Of a stretch of DNA of 64,000 nucleotides, positions 42,766 through 52,385 are shown in pieces. This stretch comes from Pseudomonas paraversuta (GTDB taxonomy: Bacteria; Pseudomonadota; Gammaproteobacteria; Pseudomonadales; Pseudomonadaceae): assembly GCF_904063065.1 (NCBI RefSeq), contig NZ_CAJFCL010000007.1:248001-312000 (forward strand), given 5' to 3'. The notes under the pieces are model-generated. The model did not search any database. It saw nothing but the letters and a program-made list of their open reading frames with translations, and was not told where the DNA came from. Every line of letters begins with the position of its first letter. Position 1 is the first letter of the stretch. The position numbers were made by a program, and so were the translations under genes.

Positions 42766-44205
42766 TCAATTCCCCTTAGTCAGGCTGTCGCTGTGGCCTT
42801 CATCCGTACCCTCGTGGGCAGCAGACAGAGGACGGGCAGGCGTGCGTGGCTGGCCTGGACCACCTTCGTTGTGTGTATCGCCTTCATGGGTAATCGGGCC
42901 TTTGCGTACCAGACGCATCATGTAGCCCAGACCCACACCGAACAGCGCGAAGTACACCAGCACAAACAGGACCAGCGTGATGCTCATTTGCGTAACGCTG
43001 TGATTGGACGACGCGTCGGCGGTGCGCATGAGCCCGTACACCACCCACGGCTGGCGACCTATCTCAGTGGTAAACCAGCCCATCAGAATCGCCACCAGAC
43101 CCGACGGCCCCATCCACAACACCAGACGCAGGAACCAGCGGTTCTCGTACAGTGTCCCGGTCTTGCGCAGCCACAGGCTCCACAAGCCGATAAAGATCAT
43201 CAGCATGCCCAGCGCAACCATGATCCGGAATGTGAAGAACACAATGGTCGAGTTCGGACGGTCCGCGGCCGGGAAGTCCTTCATTGCCGGGATCTGTTTG
43301 TCCAGACTGTGGGTCAGGATCAGGCTGCCCAGGTACGGCACTTCGATCTTGTAGTCCGTAGTCTCGGTTTTCATGTTCGGGATGCCAAACAGGATCAGCG
43401 GCGACGCTTCACCGGGTTTGTTCTCCCAGTGACCTTCGATCGCAGCGATTTTTACCGGTTGATACTCAAGGGTATTCAGGCCGTGGGCGTCGCCGATAAA
43501 GGCTTGCACCGGTGCCACCACCAGTGCCATCCACATCGCCATCGAGAGCATGCGGCGAATGGCGGGGGTGTTTCGGCCGCGCAGCAGGTGCCAGGCTGCC
43601 GAAGCGCCGACAAAGAACGCCGTGGCCAAAAAGGCAGCCGTGGCCATGTGCGCCAGACGGTAAGGAAAGGAAGGGTTGAAAATAACTGCCAGCCAGTCCA
43701 CCGGAATAACCCGGCCATCAATGATTTCGAAGCCTTGCGGCGTCTGCATCCAGCTGTTGGACGCCAGAATCCAGAAGGTCGAAACCAATGTACCCAGGGC
43801 CACCATCACCGTGGAGAACATATGCATGCCGCGACCGACCCGGTTCCAGCCGAAAAGCATGACCCCCAGAAAACCGGCCTCAAGGAAGAATGCGGTGAGT
43901 ACTTCATAAGTCAGCAAGGGGCCGGTAACGGCTCCGGCGAAGTCAGAGAACCTCGACCAGTTCGTGCCGAACTGATAGGCCATGACCAGCCCGGACACCA
44001 CGCCCATCCCGAAGTTGACGGCAAATATCTTCGACCAAAAATGGTACAGGTCGCGGTAGGTGTCCTCACGGGTTTTCAGCCACATGCCTTCGAGCACCAT
44101 GAGATAACTGGCAAGACCGATGGTAATGGCGGGAAAGATGATGTGAAACGACACGGTAAACGCGAACTGAATTCGGGCGAGATCCAGAGCCTCCAAACCG
44201 AACAT
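42766..44205 (-). CDS. cioA: Cyanide-insensitive quinol oxidase subunit I (CioA, CydA family)
   Basis: Heme-bearing subunit of the bd-type oxidase. It has 479 residues. The heme-ligand histidine is in FTVSFHIIFPAIT (around residue 20) and the signature GWFTTEIGRQPWVVYG is near residue 385. The quinol-binding loop is of the short-Q type seen in cyanide-insensitive oxidases. GAGGA lies before the ATG. It is first in cioA-cioB-DUF2474. An ANR-like box lies about 160 bases upstream. Confidence 0.95.
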   Translation of the reverse strand: MFGLEALDLARIQFAFTVSFHIIFPAITIGLASYLMVLEGMWLKTREDTYRDLYHFWSKIFAVNFGMGVVSGLVMAYQFGTNWSRFSDFAGAVTGPLLTYEVLTAFFLEAGFLGVMLFGWNRVGRGMHMFSTVMVALGTLVSTFWILASNSWMQTPQGFEIIDGRVIPVDWLAVIFNPSFPYRLAHMATAAFLATAFFVGASAAWHLLRGRNTPAIRRMLSMAMWMALVVAPVQAFIGDAHGLNTLEYQPVKIAAIEGHWENKPGEASPLILFGIPNMKTETTDYKIEVPYLGSLILTHSLDKQIPAMKDFPAADRPNSTIVFFTFRIMVALGMLMIFIGLWSLWLRKTGTLYENRWFLRLVLWMGPSGLVAILMGWFTTEIGRQPWVVYGLMRTADASSNHSVTQMSITLVLFVLVYFALFGVGLGYMMRLVRKGPITHEGDTHNEGGPGQPRTPARPLSAAHEGTDEGHSDSLTKGN

Positions 44206-44365
44206 AAGTCTTCCTCTATCAGGTATCAGGTGGTTCAGGACACAGAAGCGGCGCCTGTATCCAACTTCCCTGCCGATAATGGCCTCAGCGAATCGGTGTC
44301 CGCTTTTTCATCCACCACGCAAGGGGTCTGGCCGGCTGGCCATCCAGATAAACCGCAACGGGTTT

Positions 44366-44379
44366 TGACCTGGATCAAA
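44366..44379 (-). promoter_or_regulatory. ANR/Fnr-like box upstream of cioA
   Basis: TTGATCCAGGTCAA (read leftward) matches TTGAT-N4-ATCAA except for one base. ANR represses cioAB in P. aeruginosa at low oxygen, so the site is plausible. It is also upstream of the rightward MFS gene. Confidence 0.5.
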
Positions 44380-44559
44380 CATTGCTGAAAGAGTAGTCCA
44401 TTCCCATCAGGGCGCTAATGTGGTTTGTTGCCGCGTGACATGATGTCCCAGGGCCAGTAATACACCCTTGCAGGAATTGAATGTTTTCTCGAAAAAGCCC
44501 CGGACAACAGAGTTTCAAGCCCCCTTCGCCTGGCCAATTCGAGTCATTATTTGTTACAC
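44380..44559. other. Middle of the cioA/MFS divergent spacer, no gene seen
   Basis: The 401-base gap 44206-44606 holds only the ANR-like box and the Fur-like box annotated separately. The rest shows no coding signal, REP element or terminator. Confidence 0.6.
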
Positions 44560-44578
44560 AATGATGATAATCTCAATT
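44560..44578 (+). promoter_or_regulatory. Candidate Fur box before the MFS exporter gene
   Basis: AATGATGATAATCTCAATT matches 13 of 19 positions of GATAATGATAATCATTATC and ends 28 bases before the ATG at 44607. Confidence 0.5.
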
Positions 44579-44606
44579 TCCCCAGCCCTCTGCCCCGACC
44601 CTTTCA

Positions 44607-45842
44607 ATGACCAGTCAAACGCTCCTGCTACGTCATCACCGGCCATTTGTGGCCTTCTGGTTCGCCCGCATCTTCACCGCCAGCGCCTTTCAAATGCTGA
44701 CCGTGGCCATTGGCTGGAATGTCTACCAACTCACCGGCAATGTGATGGATCTGGTCTGGGTCGGGCTGATCGAGTTCGCACCGCGGGTGATGTTCATGCT
44801 GCACACCGGGCATGTGGCCGATCGCTATGATCGGCGCCGGGTGGCAGCCCTGTGCCAGACGCTGCAAGCCATGATTGCCCTGACCCTGGCCATCAGCAGT
44901 GCAACCGACCATATCAGCCGCGAGCTGATCTTTGTCCTGGCCTTTCTACTGGGGGGCGCCCGCTCATTTGAAATGCCCACCACCCAGGCATTGCTGCCCT
45001 CAATCGTGCCTATCGCCCTGTTCCCCAGGGCCGTGGCGGCCGCTCAAGCAGCCCAGCAGTCGGCCACCATCGTCGCACCGGCGCTGGGCGGATTGCTCTA
45101 TGCGTTTGGCAGCGTCTGGGTCTACGGTCCCACGGTGGTGCTGTACCTCATAGCCGCGCTGTTGATGAGCAACCTGCCCGCGCGCCAGACTGCACTGAAC
45201 AAAGGCAAGGCCACCCTGGACTCACTGTTGGCCGGCATTCGTTTTATTCGCAGCCGCCCGGACATCCTCGGCGCCATCTCCCTCGACCTGTTCGCGGTGT
45301 TGCTGGGCGGCGCCACCGCCTTGCTGCCGGTGTTTGCCAAAGACATCCTGCTCACCGGCCCATGGGGCCTGGGCATGTTGCGTTCGGCGCCTGCGGTCGG
45401 GGCCTTGCTGATGTCACTGTGGTTGGCCAGGTTCCCGGTCGAGCGCAAGGTGGGGCGCATCATGTTTACTGCCGTGGGGGTATTCGGTGTCGCCACCATC
45501 GCGTTCGGGCTGTCGACCTCGTTCTGGTTTTCGATGCTGGTGCTGGTGGTACTGGGCGCGGCCGACATGATCAGCATGGTGATCCGTGCCTCGTTCGTGC
45601 AGCTGGAAACCCCGGATGAAATGCGCGGGCGCGTCAGTGCCGTCAATGGCTTGTTTATTGGCGCGTCCAACCAGTTGGGCGAATTTGAATCAGGGGCTAC
45701 AGCGCACTGGCTGGGCACCGTGCCGGCGGTGGTGCTGGGCGGAGTCGGCACCCTGGTCGTCACGGGGCTGTGGATAAAACTGTTCCCCGGCCTGGCCAAC
45801 CGCGACCGGATGGTGGAAGACAAACCACCTGCTCAGCCCTGA
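44607..45842 (+). CDS. MFS exporter (EntS-like, MFS_3 family)
   Basis: A 411-residue major-facilitator protein with about 12 helices. The loop motif HVADRYDRRRVAALCQ (around residue 68-83) and GIRFIRSRPDIL in the central loop are typical of the MFS_3 family, which includes the enterobactin exporter EntS. The ribosome-binding site is weak. A candidate Fur box in the promoter fits a role in siderophore or metal-complex export, but the substrate is unknown and no siderophore genes are nearby. Confidence 0.8.
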   Translation: MTSQTLLLRHHRPFVAFWFARIFTASAFQMLTVAIGWNVYQLTGNVMDLVWVGLIEFAPRVMFMLHTGHVADRYDRRRVAALCQTLQAMIALTLAISSATDHISRELIFVLAFLLGGARSFEMPTTQALLPSIVPIALFPRAVAAAQAAQQSATIVAPALGGLLYAFGSVWVYGPTVVLYLIAALLMSNLPARQTALNKGKATLDSLLAGIRFIRSRPDILGAISLDLFAVLLGGATALLPVFAKDILLTGPWGLGMLRSAPAVGALLMSLWLARFPVERKVGRIMFTAVGVFGVATIAFGLSTSFWFSMLVLVVLGAADMISMVIRASFVQLETPDEMRGRVSAVNGLFIGASNQLGEFESGATAHWLGTVPAVVLGGVGTLVVTGLWIKLFPGLANRDRMVEDKPPAQP

Positions 45843-45859
45843 TACCTGGGGCGCCACCC

Positions 45860-46405
45860 CTATATCCGGGCCGCCAGCGCATTGCATCGCGCCTTGCCGC
45901 AGAGCTGCTCGACCAGCGCGAGAGCAAATGCCAAAGCCGCCCCGCAACCCTGGGCGGTTATGCAGTTGCCATCCACCACCACTGGCTGGTCAATAAAGTT
46001 GCACCCCGAAAGCCGGTCACTGACCGATGGCAGACATGTCATGCGCCGCTGCTTGAGTACCCCGGCAGGCTGCAGCACCAGGGCAGGCGCCTCGGCAATG
46101 GCGGCGTAAAAACCGCCGGCCCGGGCCTGATCGGCCAGCATTTGCATTAAAGGCTGGTGGGCCGCCAGGTGCTCGCAGCCCACCGCACCACCGGGCAACA
46201 CAATCAGGTCGAAAGCCTGGGCCAACAGGTCAACCAGCATGCCGTCGGCTGTCAGGCGCGTGCCTCGGGCACAGGTCAACATGCGCCGGCCCTCGACACT
46301 GGCCACCACCACCTCGACCTCGGCACGGCGCAGAACATCGATCAAAGTCACGGTTTGCAGGTCGTCGACACCTTCAGCGACAGGAATCAGGGCTCTATAG
46401 GTCAT
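45860..46405 (-). CDS. DJ-1/PfpI family protein lacking the nucleophilic cysteine
   Basis: A 181-residue protein of the DJ-1/YajL fold. ALIPVAEGVDDLQTV gives the conserved glutamate and LIVLPGGAVGCEHL the central strand. The nucleophile elbow, normally AAICAAP, reads AAIAEAP, so the reactive cysteine is alanine and is followed by glutamate. Other cysteines exist (QGCGAAL, EQLCGKARC) but not at the elbow. Protein repair or glyoxalase activity is therefore unlikely without another nucleophile. Confidence 0.8.
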   Translation of the reverse strand: MTYRALIPVAEGVDDLQTVTLIDVLRRAEVEVVVASVEGRRMLTCARGTRLTADGMLVDLLAQAFDLIVLPGGAVGCEHLAAHQPLMQMLADQARAGGFYAAIAEAPALVLQPAGVLKQRRMTCLPSVSDRLSGCNFIDQPVVVDGNCITAQGCGAALAFALALVEQLCGKARCNALAARI

Positions 46406-46463
46406 AGGCTTTCTCGCACAGAGGAGCTATCAGCTTAGGTCAGCTTCGCCGCCATGGGTCTGG

Positions 46464-46901
46464 CTACTTTATATACAGCCTGGCGCCAAGCCGATTGTGC
46501 GGGGGCGTCAGGGAGGTGTTGCTGAACTGGAACCAGCCGCCCTGCCGGTTACCCAGATCGAAGCTGTACAGGTAGCCCACCGTAGTACCGGCACCATTAC
46601 AGGTCACCAGCCCTTCACCCTGATTGCACACCGGGGTGCGAACGCCATCCACTTCCTGGCCGTCCAGGCTCACATTGGGCTGGCCGCCATAACCGCGTTC
46701 AAGCACGTACACCTTGATGCCGGGAGCCTGATGGTCGCATTTGGTCTGTTCGCGACCATCGGACACATCCTCTACGGCGCAGGAAGCGGATACCACCTTG
46801 AGTATTTCGACGCGGCTCAAGGGCATCGCCGGTGCGGCGTTCAACGCAGCACTGAGCAACAGGCTAAAACAGACAAAAACAGGTTTGATCGTGCACTTCA
46901 T
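46464..46901 (-). CDS. Small exported protein of unknown function
   Basis: A 145-residue protein with a signal peptide (KCTIKPVFVCFSLLLSAALNA). Four cysteines in the mature part (SASCAVED, TKCDHQ, PVCNQG, VTCNGAG) suggest two disulfides and a periplasmic or secreted fate. I recognise no family. The ATG at 46901 follows a purine-rich GGGGGCAAGCC. It lies leftward of a promoterless-looking spacer shared with the purine permease gene. Confidence 0.65.
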   Translation of the reverse strand: MKCTIKPVFVCFSLLLSAALNAAPAMPLSRVEILKVVSASCAVEDVSDGREQTKCDHQAPGIKVYVLERGYGGQPNVSLDGQEVDGVRTPVCNQGEGLVTCNGAGTTVGYLYSFDLGNRQGGWFQFSNTSLTPPHNRLGARLYIK

Positions 46902-47177
46902 GGCTTGCCCCCGATAACTGGCACGCAGTATGCCTGTGCACTTGAGGTAACAAAACATGACGCCGCAGGGCATCCAAAGCAGCCAGACGTCCGAGCTGCT
47001 GGTATGATGCGCGGCTTTTTCCGACAGACAGAAATTCTCAGGCTATCAGGGTCTGTTGACGCTTGGTCATGACACGCGCCCCGAGGGGACGACAGCCAAG
47101 GATCAACAGATCCCTAATCTGTGCTTTGCTGTTGAAAACGATTTAATCACGGCGCATTTGGCGCCACGGGGACTGGC

Positions 47178-48473
47178 ATGCTGGAAAGGCTGTTTCAACT
47201 CAAAGCACACGACACCAATGTGCGTACCGAGATTCTTGCGGGTATCACCACTTTCCTGGCGATGGCCTACATTCTCTTCGTGAACCCGAGCATCCTCGGC
47301 GAAACGGGAATGGACAAAGGCGCGTTATTTGTCGCCACCTGTCTGGCAGCCGCCATCGGCTCGGCCACCATGGGCATCATCGCCAACTACCCGATTGCCC
47401 TGGCTCCGGGCATGGGCCTGAACGCCTTCTTCACCTATACCGTGGTCCTGCACATGGGCCACACCTGGCAAGTGGCGCTGGGGGCGGTATTCATTTCGGC
47501 GGTGCTGTTCTTCCTGTTGTCGATCTTCCGTATCCGCGAATGGATCATCAACAGCATCCCGCTGCCGCTGCGCTCGGCCATTGCCGCCGGCATCGGCCTG
47601 TTCCTGGCGCTGATTGCGCTGGGTAACGCCGGTATCGTCGTCGCCAACAAAGCCACCCTGGTGGGCATGGGCGACCTGAGCCAGCCCAAAGTGATTCTCG
47701 CCTCTCTGGGCTTTGCCCTGATCGTAGGCCTTGAAGCCCTGAAAATGCGCGGTGCGGTACTGATCGGCATTCTGGCCGTGACCATTGCTTCGATTGCACT
47801 GGGTGTCACCGAATTTGGTGGCGTGGTGTCGATGCCGCCATCCCTGGCCCCGACCTTCCTGCAACTGGACATCAAAGGCGCACTGGACATCGGTCTGATC
47901 AGCGTGATCTTCGCCTTCCTGTTCGTTGATCTGTTCGACAACTCCGGCACCCTGATCGGCGTTGCCAAGCGTGCCGGCCTGATGGGCAAAGACGGGCACA
48001 TGCCGAAAATGGGCCGCGCCCTGATCGCCGACAGCACCGCGGCCATGGCCGGTTCGTTGCTGGGTACCTCGACCACCACCAGCTACATCGAATCGGCAGC
48101 AGGCGTGAGCGCCGGCGGCCGTACCGGTCTGACCGCCATCGTGGTCGGCATCATGTTCCTGCTGGCGCTGTTCTTCTCGCCACTGGCCGCCAGCGTTCCG
48201 GCATTCGCTACCGCCCCTGCGCTGATGTTCGTCGCCGTATTGATGATGAGCGGCCTGGCCGAAATCGATTGGGACGACATCACCGTTGCCGCTCCGGTGG
48301 TGATCACCGCGCTGGCGATGCCGTTCACCTATTCCATCGCCAACGGCATCGCCTTCGGCTTTATTTCCTGGACCGTGATCAAGCTGCTGTCGGGCCGCGC
48401 GCGCGAGCTCAATGCACCGCTGATCATTCTGTCGATTCTGTTTGTGATCAAGCTGGGTTGGTTTAACGCATGA
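47178..48473 (+). CDS. NCS2-family guanine/hypoxanthine permease
   Basis: A 431-residue inner-membrane purine:proton symporter of the AzgA/PbuG type. It starts [39 protein letters not shown] (around residue 255) and [20 protein letters not shown] (around residue 295) are family signatures. It has about 12-14 helices. Its stop overlaps the trmA start by 4 bases (ATGA). Guanine/hypoxanthine versus adenine preference is not certain. Confidence 0.9.
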   Translation: MLERLFQLKAHDTNVRTEILAGITTFLAMAYILFVNPSILGETGMDKGALFVATCLAAAIGSATMGIIANYPIALAPGMGLNAFFTYTVVLHMGHTWQVALGAVFISAVLFFLLSIFRIREWIINSIPLPLRSAIAAGIGLFLALIALGNAGIVVANKATLVGMGDLSQPKVILASLGFALIVGLEALKMRGAVLIGILAVTIASIALGVTEFGGVVSMPPSLAPTFLQLDIKGALDIGLISVIFAFLFVDLFDNSGTLIGVAKRAGLMGKDGHMPKMGRALIADSTAAMAGSLLGTSTTTSYIESAAGVSAGGRTGLTAIVVGIMFLLALFFSPLAASVPAFATAPALMFVAVLMMSGLAEIDWDDITVAAPVVITALAMPFTYSIANGIAFGFISWTVIKLLSGRARELNAPLIILSILFVIKLGWFNA

Positions 48474-49558
48474 GTGCTTTGCCGTTCGATTCTGCTACCT
48501 ACGCCATTGAGCTCGAAGCCAAGGCCAATCGCCTGCGCGAGCTGCTGGCGCCCTTCGATGCACCTGAACCCCAGGTGTTCGACTCGCCCCTCAAGCACTT
48601 TCGCCTGAGGGCCGAATTCCGCCTGTGGCGCGAAGGGGGCGAACGTCACTACGCCATGTTTGCGCCGGATGACAAGCGCACGCCGATCCTGATCGAAGAC
48701 TTCCCGATTGCCAGCCTGCGCATCAATCAACTGATGCCGCAGCTCAAGGCCGCCTGGAAAGCCAGCTCGGCCTTGAGCCACAAGCTGTTCCAGGTAGAGT
48801 TCCAGACCACTCTGTCCGGCGATGCGATGGTCACATTGTGCTATCACCGCCCGTTGGACGAGCACTGGCAAACCGCTGCCGAGCAGTTGGCCAAAGACCT
48901 GGATATCAGCGTGATTGGCCGCTCCAAAGGTAAACGCGCTGTGATCGGCCGTGATCACGTGGTCGAGCAGCTGGAAGTGGCAGGCCGTACCTTCACTTAT
49001 CAACAGCCCGAAGGTGCGTTCACCCAGCCAAACGGCACGGTCAACCAGAAGATGCTCAACTGGGCATACGAAGCGTTGGGCGAACGTCAGGATGATCTGC
49101 TGGAGCTGTATTGCGGCAACGGCAACTTCACCCTGCCGCTGGCCACCCGCGTGCGCAAGGTGCTGGCTACCGAAATCAGCAAGACCTCGGTCTATGCCGC
49201 GCTGAACAATCTGCGCGACAACGCTGTGGATAACGTGACACTGGTGCGACTGTCGGCCGAAGAGCTGACCGAGGCCCTGAACGAAGTACGTCCGTTCCGC
49301 CGCTTGCAGGGCATCGACCTGAAAAGCTACGAGTTCGGCAGCGTCTTCGTCGACCCGCCACGTGCGGGCATGGACCCGGACACCTGCGAGCTGACCCGAC
49401 GCTTCGACAACATCCTGTACATCTCCTGCAACCCGGCCACCCTGGCGGAAAACATCGCCCAGCTGCACGATACCCACCGTATCGAACGTTGCGCCGTGTT
49501 CGACCAGTTCCCCTGGACCCACCACATGGAATCGGGCGTATTGCTGGTTCGCCGGTAA
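48470..49558 (+). CDS. trmA: tRNA (uracil-54-C5)-methyltransferase
   Basis: Forms ribothymidine at position 54 of tRNAs. It has 362 residues. The SAM motif [15 protein letters not shown] is near residue 210, VDPPRAGMD near residue 295, the catalytic cysteine in YISCNPATL (around residue 320) and the general-base glutamate in [10 protein letters not shown] at the C-terminus. Its start overlaps the permease gene by 4 bases. Confidence 0.96.
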   Translation: MSALPFDSATYAIELEAKANRLRELLAPFDAPEPQVFDSPLKHFRLRAEFRLWREGGERHYAMFAPDDKRTPILIEDFPIASLRINQLMPQLKAAWKASSALSHKLFQVEFQTTLSGDAMVTLCYHRPLDEHWQTAAEQLAKDLDISVIGRSKGKRAVIGRDHVVEQLEVAGRTFTYQQPEGAFTQPNGTVNQKMLNWAYEALGERQDDLLELYCGNGNFTLPLATRVRKVLATEISKTSVYAALNNLRDNAVDNVTLVRLSAEELTEALNEVRPFRRLQGIDLKSYEFGSVFVDPPRAGMDPDTCELTRRFDNILYISCNPATLAENIAQLHDTHRIERCAVFDQFPWTHHMESGVLLVRR

Positions 49559-49574
49559 CCGCCTACATCACTCA

Positions 49575-49608
49575 TTGGTAGCCCCTGCCCCCCGGCAGGG
49601 GCTACCAA
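49575..49608. terminator. Long convergent hairpin between trmA and the TetR gene
   Basis: Perfect 15-bp stem TTGGTAGCCCCTGCC and its inverse around a CCCC loop. No T-run on either side. Confidence 0.7.
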
Positions 49609-49632
49609 TAGTCTGCCGGGCATGCCCGGCGA

Positions 49633-50310
49633 TCACGCCTGCAGATAGCGCAAAATCGAGTCAGTAATCATTTCGCGTTGGCGCTGTTTTATCTGGCTGT
49701 CAGACAAATCGATCTGAAAAATCTCACCCAGCGTGTAGCGATTCGACACCCGATAAAAACAGAAAGAACTCACCAGCAAATGCACGTCGAGCGCATTGAG
49801 CCCCGCACGGAACACTTTCTGCTCAACCCCGCGCTGCAAGATATCCTCCAGCGCATGCACGATTGTGTCGTTCAAGGCCTTGATACCTGACGAGCGCTTG
49901 ATGTACTCGCCCTTGTGAATATTTTCGACGCTGACCATGCGTACAAAGTCCGCGTTAAGGTCATGGTGATCGAAGGTAAATTCCACCAGTTTGCGAATCG
50001 CCGGCACCGGCGCCAGCTCTTCGAGATGCAACTGGCCCTCAATGTGCCGGATCTCACCGTAGAGCTTCTCCAGCACTTCGACGTAGAGCTGCTCCTTGCT
50101 GCTGAAGTAGTAATAGATCATGCGCTTGGAGGTGTTGGTACGCTCCGCGATCGCGTCCACCCGGGCCCCCGCCAACCCCTGCTCCACGAACTCGGCAAGG
50201 GCTTCGTGCAGAATATTCTCGCGGGTCTTCTCCGGGTTGTTTTTACGGCTTTTACGCGGCTCGACAGCCGGGGCCGTGGCACCGCTGTCGACTTCTGGAA
50301 TCTGGGTCAT
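49633..50310 (-). CDS. TetR-family regulator of the quiC region
   Basis: A 225-residue repressor. The helix-turn-helix is in LAGARVDAIAERTNTSKRMIYYYFSSKEQLY (about residues 45-75); only part of this matches the family core motif. The C-terminal ligand domain is of the YfiR/TetR_C type. It lies 71 bases downstream of quiC on the same strand. By position it probably controls quiC and the divergent MFS gene in response to a shikimate-pathway compound, which is an inference. Confidence 0.88.
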   Translation of the reverse strand: MTQIPEVDSGATAPAVEPRKSRKNNPEKTRENILHEALAEFVEQGLAGARVDAIAERTNTSKRMIYYYFSSKEQLYVEVLEKLYGEIRHIEGQLHLEELAPVPAIRKLVEFTFDHHDLNADFVRMVSVENIHKGEYIKRSSGIKALNDTIVHALEDILQRGVEQKVFRAGLNALDVHLLVSSFCFYRVSNRYTLGEIFQIDLSDSQIKQRQREMITDSILRYLQA

Positions 50311-50381
50311 TAAAGGCTCACGGCCATCAGGGAATGCCCGCGATTATGGGCTGCCCCGTTCGTCGAAGGAAGTCGCCCGGC

Positions 50382-52292
50382 CTATAACTTGGCCTGACGT
50401 GCCGCGCCACTGCGGGATTTGGCCATCGCTGCCAGGCGAACTGCAACGTTGGCTGCGCCATAACCGGCATAGCCGTTTTTACGCTGCAACAGCTCAAAGA
50501 AAAAGCGCCCGGCAAAAGGCTCGGTGTACACGTGGAACAACTCACCGCCCTGGGCGTCACGGTCGTACAGCACGTTGAAGTAGGCCAGTTCGCTCAAGAA
50601 CTCATCATCAAAATCAAAGCGCGCCGCCAGGTCGTCATAGTAGTTGAGCGGGATATCCAGCAGCGGTACCCCTGCGTCTTTCGCACGACTGACTTCGGCA
50701 AACAGGTCGTCACACTCGAATGCAATGTGATGTACGCCGGAACCGCGATAGCTCGACAAGGCATGTGAGATAGCGGTGTTTCTGTTCTCGGAAATATTCA
50801 GCGGCAAGCGAATGGAGCTGCAGCGGCTGCGCAAGGCCCGGCTTTTTACCAGGCCATAGGGGTCAGGCAGTACCACTTCGTCATCGGCTTCGAAGTCCAG
50901 CAGGCTTTTATAGAACAGCACCCAGCTGTCGAGGCTGTCTGCAGGCAACGCCATTGCCATGTGGTCAATGCGTTTAAGTCCGCCCGACGCGGCCCGGGCA
51001 GGCGTGAGGTTGAAGTCCGACTGGTACAAGGGGTTGCCGGCGGCGTCCTGGTCCACCAGATAAATCAGGCTTCCATCCGGCGCCCGTACGGCCGCCAGCT
51101 CCAGCTCATTGGGGCCGACCAGGCCGCGATAGGGCTGACCTTTGTAGGCCACGGCCCGGGCCAGCGCGCTGGTGCTGTCCTGTACCCGTATCGCCGTGGC
51201 GCACAACGACGGCCCGTGGGCCTCGAAGAAGTTGTGGGCAAAGGAGTAAGGCTCAGCGTTGAGAATCAGATTGATATCGCCCTGGCGCAACAAGCTCACA
51301 TTTTTCGAACGGTGCTGACCGGCCCTGGAGAACCCCAGACGCTCAAGCCATTGCGTCAACTGGGCGCCCTGACTGTCATCCACGGCAAATTCGAGAAACT
51401 CGATGCCGTCGTAGTCGCTCGCCTTTGGCGGCGCGAATAACGGCTCCAGCAGAGTTGCCGGTTCGGCCTGGCGAGCCAGACGCTCACGGGTTTTTTCTTC
51501 GAGATACAGCAGCGAGCGAAAGCCGTCGGCGGCATTGGCCCGGGTAGGCGCGGCACGAAAACCGTCGTTGAAGATTTCCAGCGACAAGGGACCTGTGTAG
51601 CCACTCTCAATGATCGGCGCCAAAAAGCCTGGCAGGTCGAATTCGCCCTGCCCCGGGAAGCAGCGGAAATGCCGGCTCCACTCCAGCACGTCCATCGCCA
51701 GCACCGGCGCATCGGCCATCTGCACGAAGAAGATCTTGTCTCCCGGGATCTGCGCGATGGCACTCGGATCGCCCTTGAGCGACAGGGTGTGGAAGCTGTC
51801 GAGCAGCACCCCCAGGTTCGGATGATCAATCTGCCGTACCAGGTCCCAGACCTGTTGCCAGGTATTGACGTGACGGCCCCAGGCCAGGGCCTCGTAGCCG
51901 ATGCGTAAATTGCGCGCGCCGGCACGTTCGGCGAGCAGGCTCAGGTCATCCAGCAGAATCTGCGGCTCACCCAGGGCGTCAGCAGCGGCATTGCTGCAGA
52001 CCAGCACCAGGTCCGTGCCCAGTTCCTGCATCAAATCGAATTTGCGTTCGGCGCGGTCAAGGTTGCGGGCCAGACGATCGCGGCGGCAGCCTTCAAAGTC
52101 ACGAAAGGGTTGAAACAGGCTGATGGCCAGGCCCAGGTCGGCACATATTTGGCGCACCTCGCGCGGACTGCCGTCATAATAAAGCAGGTCGTTTTCAAAG
52201 ATCTCGACCCCGTCAAAACCTGCCGCCGCAATGGCGTCCAGTTTCTCCGGCAAGGTGCCGCTCAAAGAAACGGTGGCAATCGAACGCTTCAT
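50382..52292 (-). CDS. quiC: 3-Dehydroshikimate dehydratase fused to an HPPD-like domain
   Basis: Converts 3-dehydroshikimate to protocatechuate. It has 636 residues. The N-terminal half (1-290) is a sugar-phosphate-isomerase-like TIM barrel (VEIFENDLLYYDG, LGVLLDSFHTL, FVQMADAP, LEIFNDGF hold the metal ligands). The C-terminal half (about 295-620) is a 4-hydroxyphenylpyruvate-dioxygenase-like fold, with DHMAMALP, GVHHIAFECDD and GRFFFELLQRKNGYAGYG. This is the QuiC1 architecture known from P. putida. GGGAG precedes the ATG. It sits near pcaHG, which uses its product. Confidence 0.92.
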   Translation of the reverse strand: MKRSIATVSLSGTLPEKLDAIAAAGFDGVEIFENDLLYYDGSPREVRQICADLGLAISLFQPFRDFEGCRRDRLARNLDRAERKFDLMQELGTDLVLVCSNAAADALGEPQILLDDLSLLAERAGARNLRIGYEALAWGRHVNTWQQVWDLVRQIDHPNLGVLLDSFHTLSLKGDPSAIAQIPGDKIFFVQMADAPVLAMDVLEWSRHFRCFPGQGEFDLPGFLAPIIESGYTGPLSLEIFNDGFRAAPTRANAADGFRSLLYLEEKTRERLARQAEPATLLEPLFAPPKASDYDGIEFLEFAVDDSQGAQLTQWLERLGFSRAGQHRSKNVSLLRQGDINLILNAEPYSFAHNFFEAHGPSLCATAIRVQDSTSALARAVAYKGQPYRGLVGPNELELAAVRAPDGSLIYLVDQDAAGNPLYQSDFNLTPARAASGGLKRIDHMAMALPADSLDSWVLFYKSLLDFEADDEVVLPDPYGLVKSRALRSRCSSIRLPLNISENRNTAISHALSSYRGSGVHHIAFECDDLFAEVSRAKDAGVPLLDIPLNYYDDLAARFDFDDEFLSELAYFNVLYDRDAQGGELFHVYTEPFAGRFFFELLQRKNGYAGYGAANVAVRLAAMAKSRSGAARQAKL

Positions 52293-52335
52293 TTTTTACT
52301 CCCTGAATTGGCACAGCCTGCAAACGACAGCATTT

Positions 52336-52356
52336 CTTAATAGCCTGATTATTAAG
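52336..52356. promoter_or_regulatory. Inverted repeat in the quiC/MFS divergent promoter
   Basis: CTTAATA-N7-TATTAAG is perfect over 7-bp arms, 44 bases before the quiC start. It could be the TetR operator, but the AT-rich arms also resemble a promoter element. Confidence 0.4.
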
Positions 52357-52385
52357 GGCGCCCTATTATTGAGCAATCACTGTGT

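Noticed and set aside
42793-44388. 531-codon open frame antisense to cioA
   Set aside because: It is a shadow frame rich in H, Q and R. cioA has conserved heme and quinol motifs on the other strand.
46974-47177. Purine riboswitch in the leader of the purine permease gene
   Set aside because: No conserved purine-aptamer core or terminator/antiterminator pair is visible. Only short unrelated inverted repeats occur.
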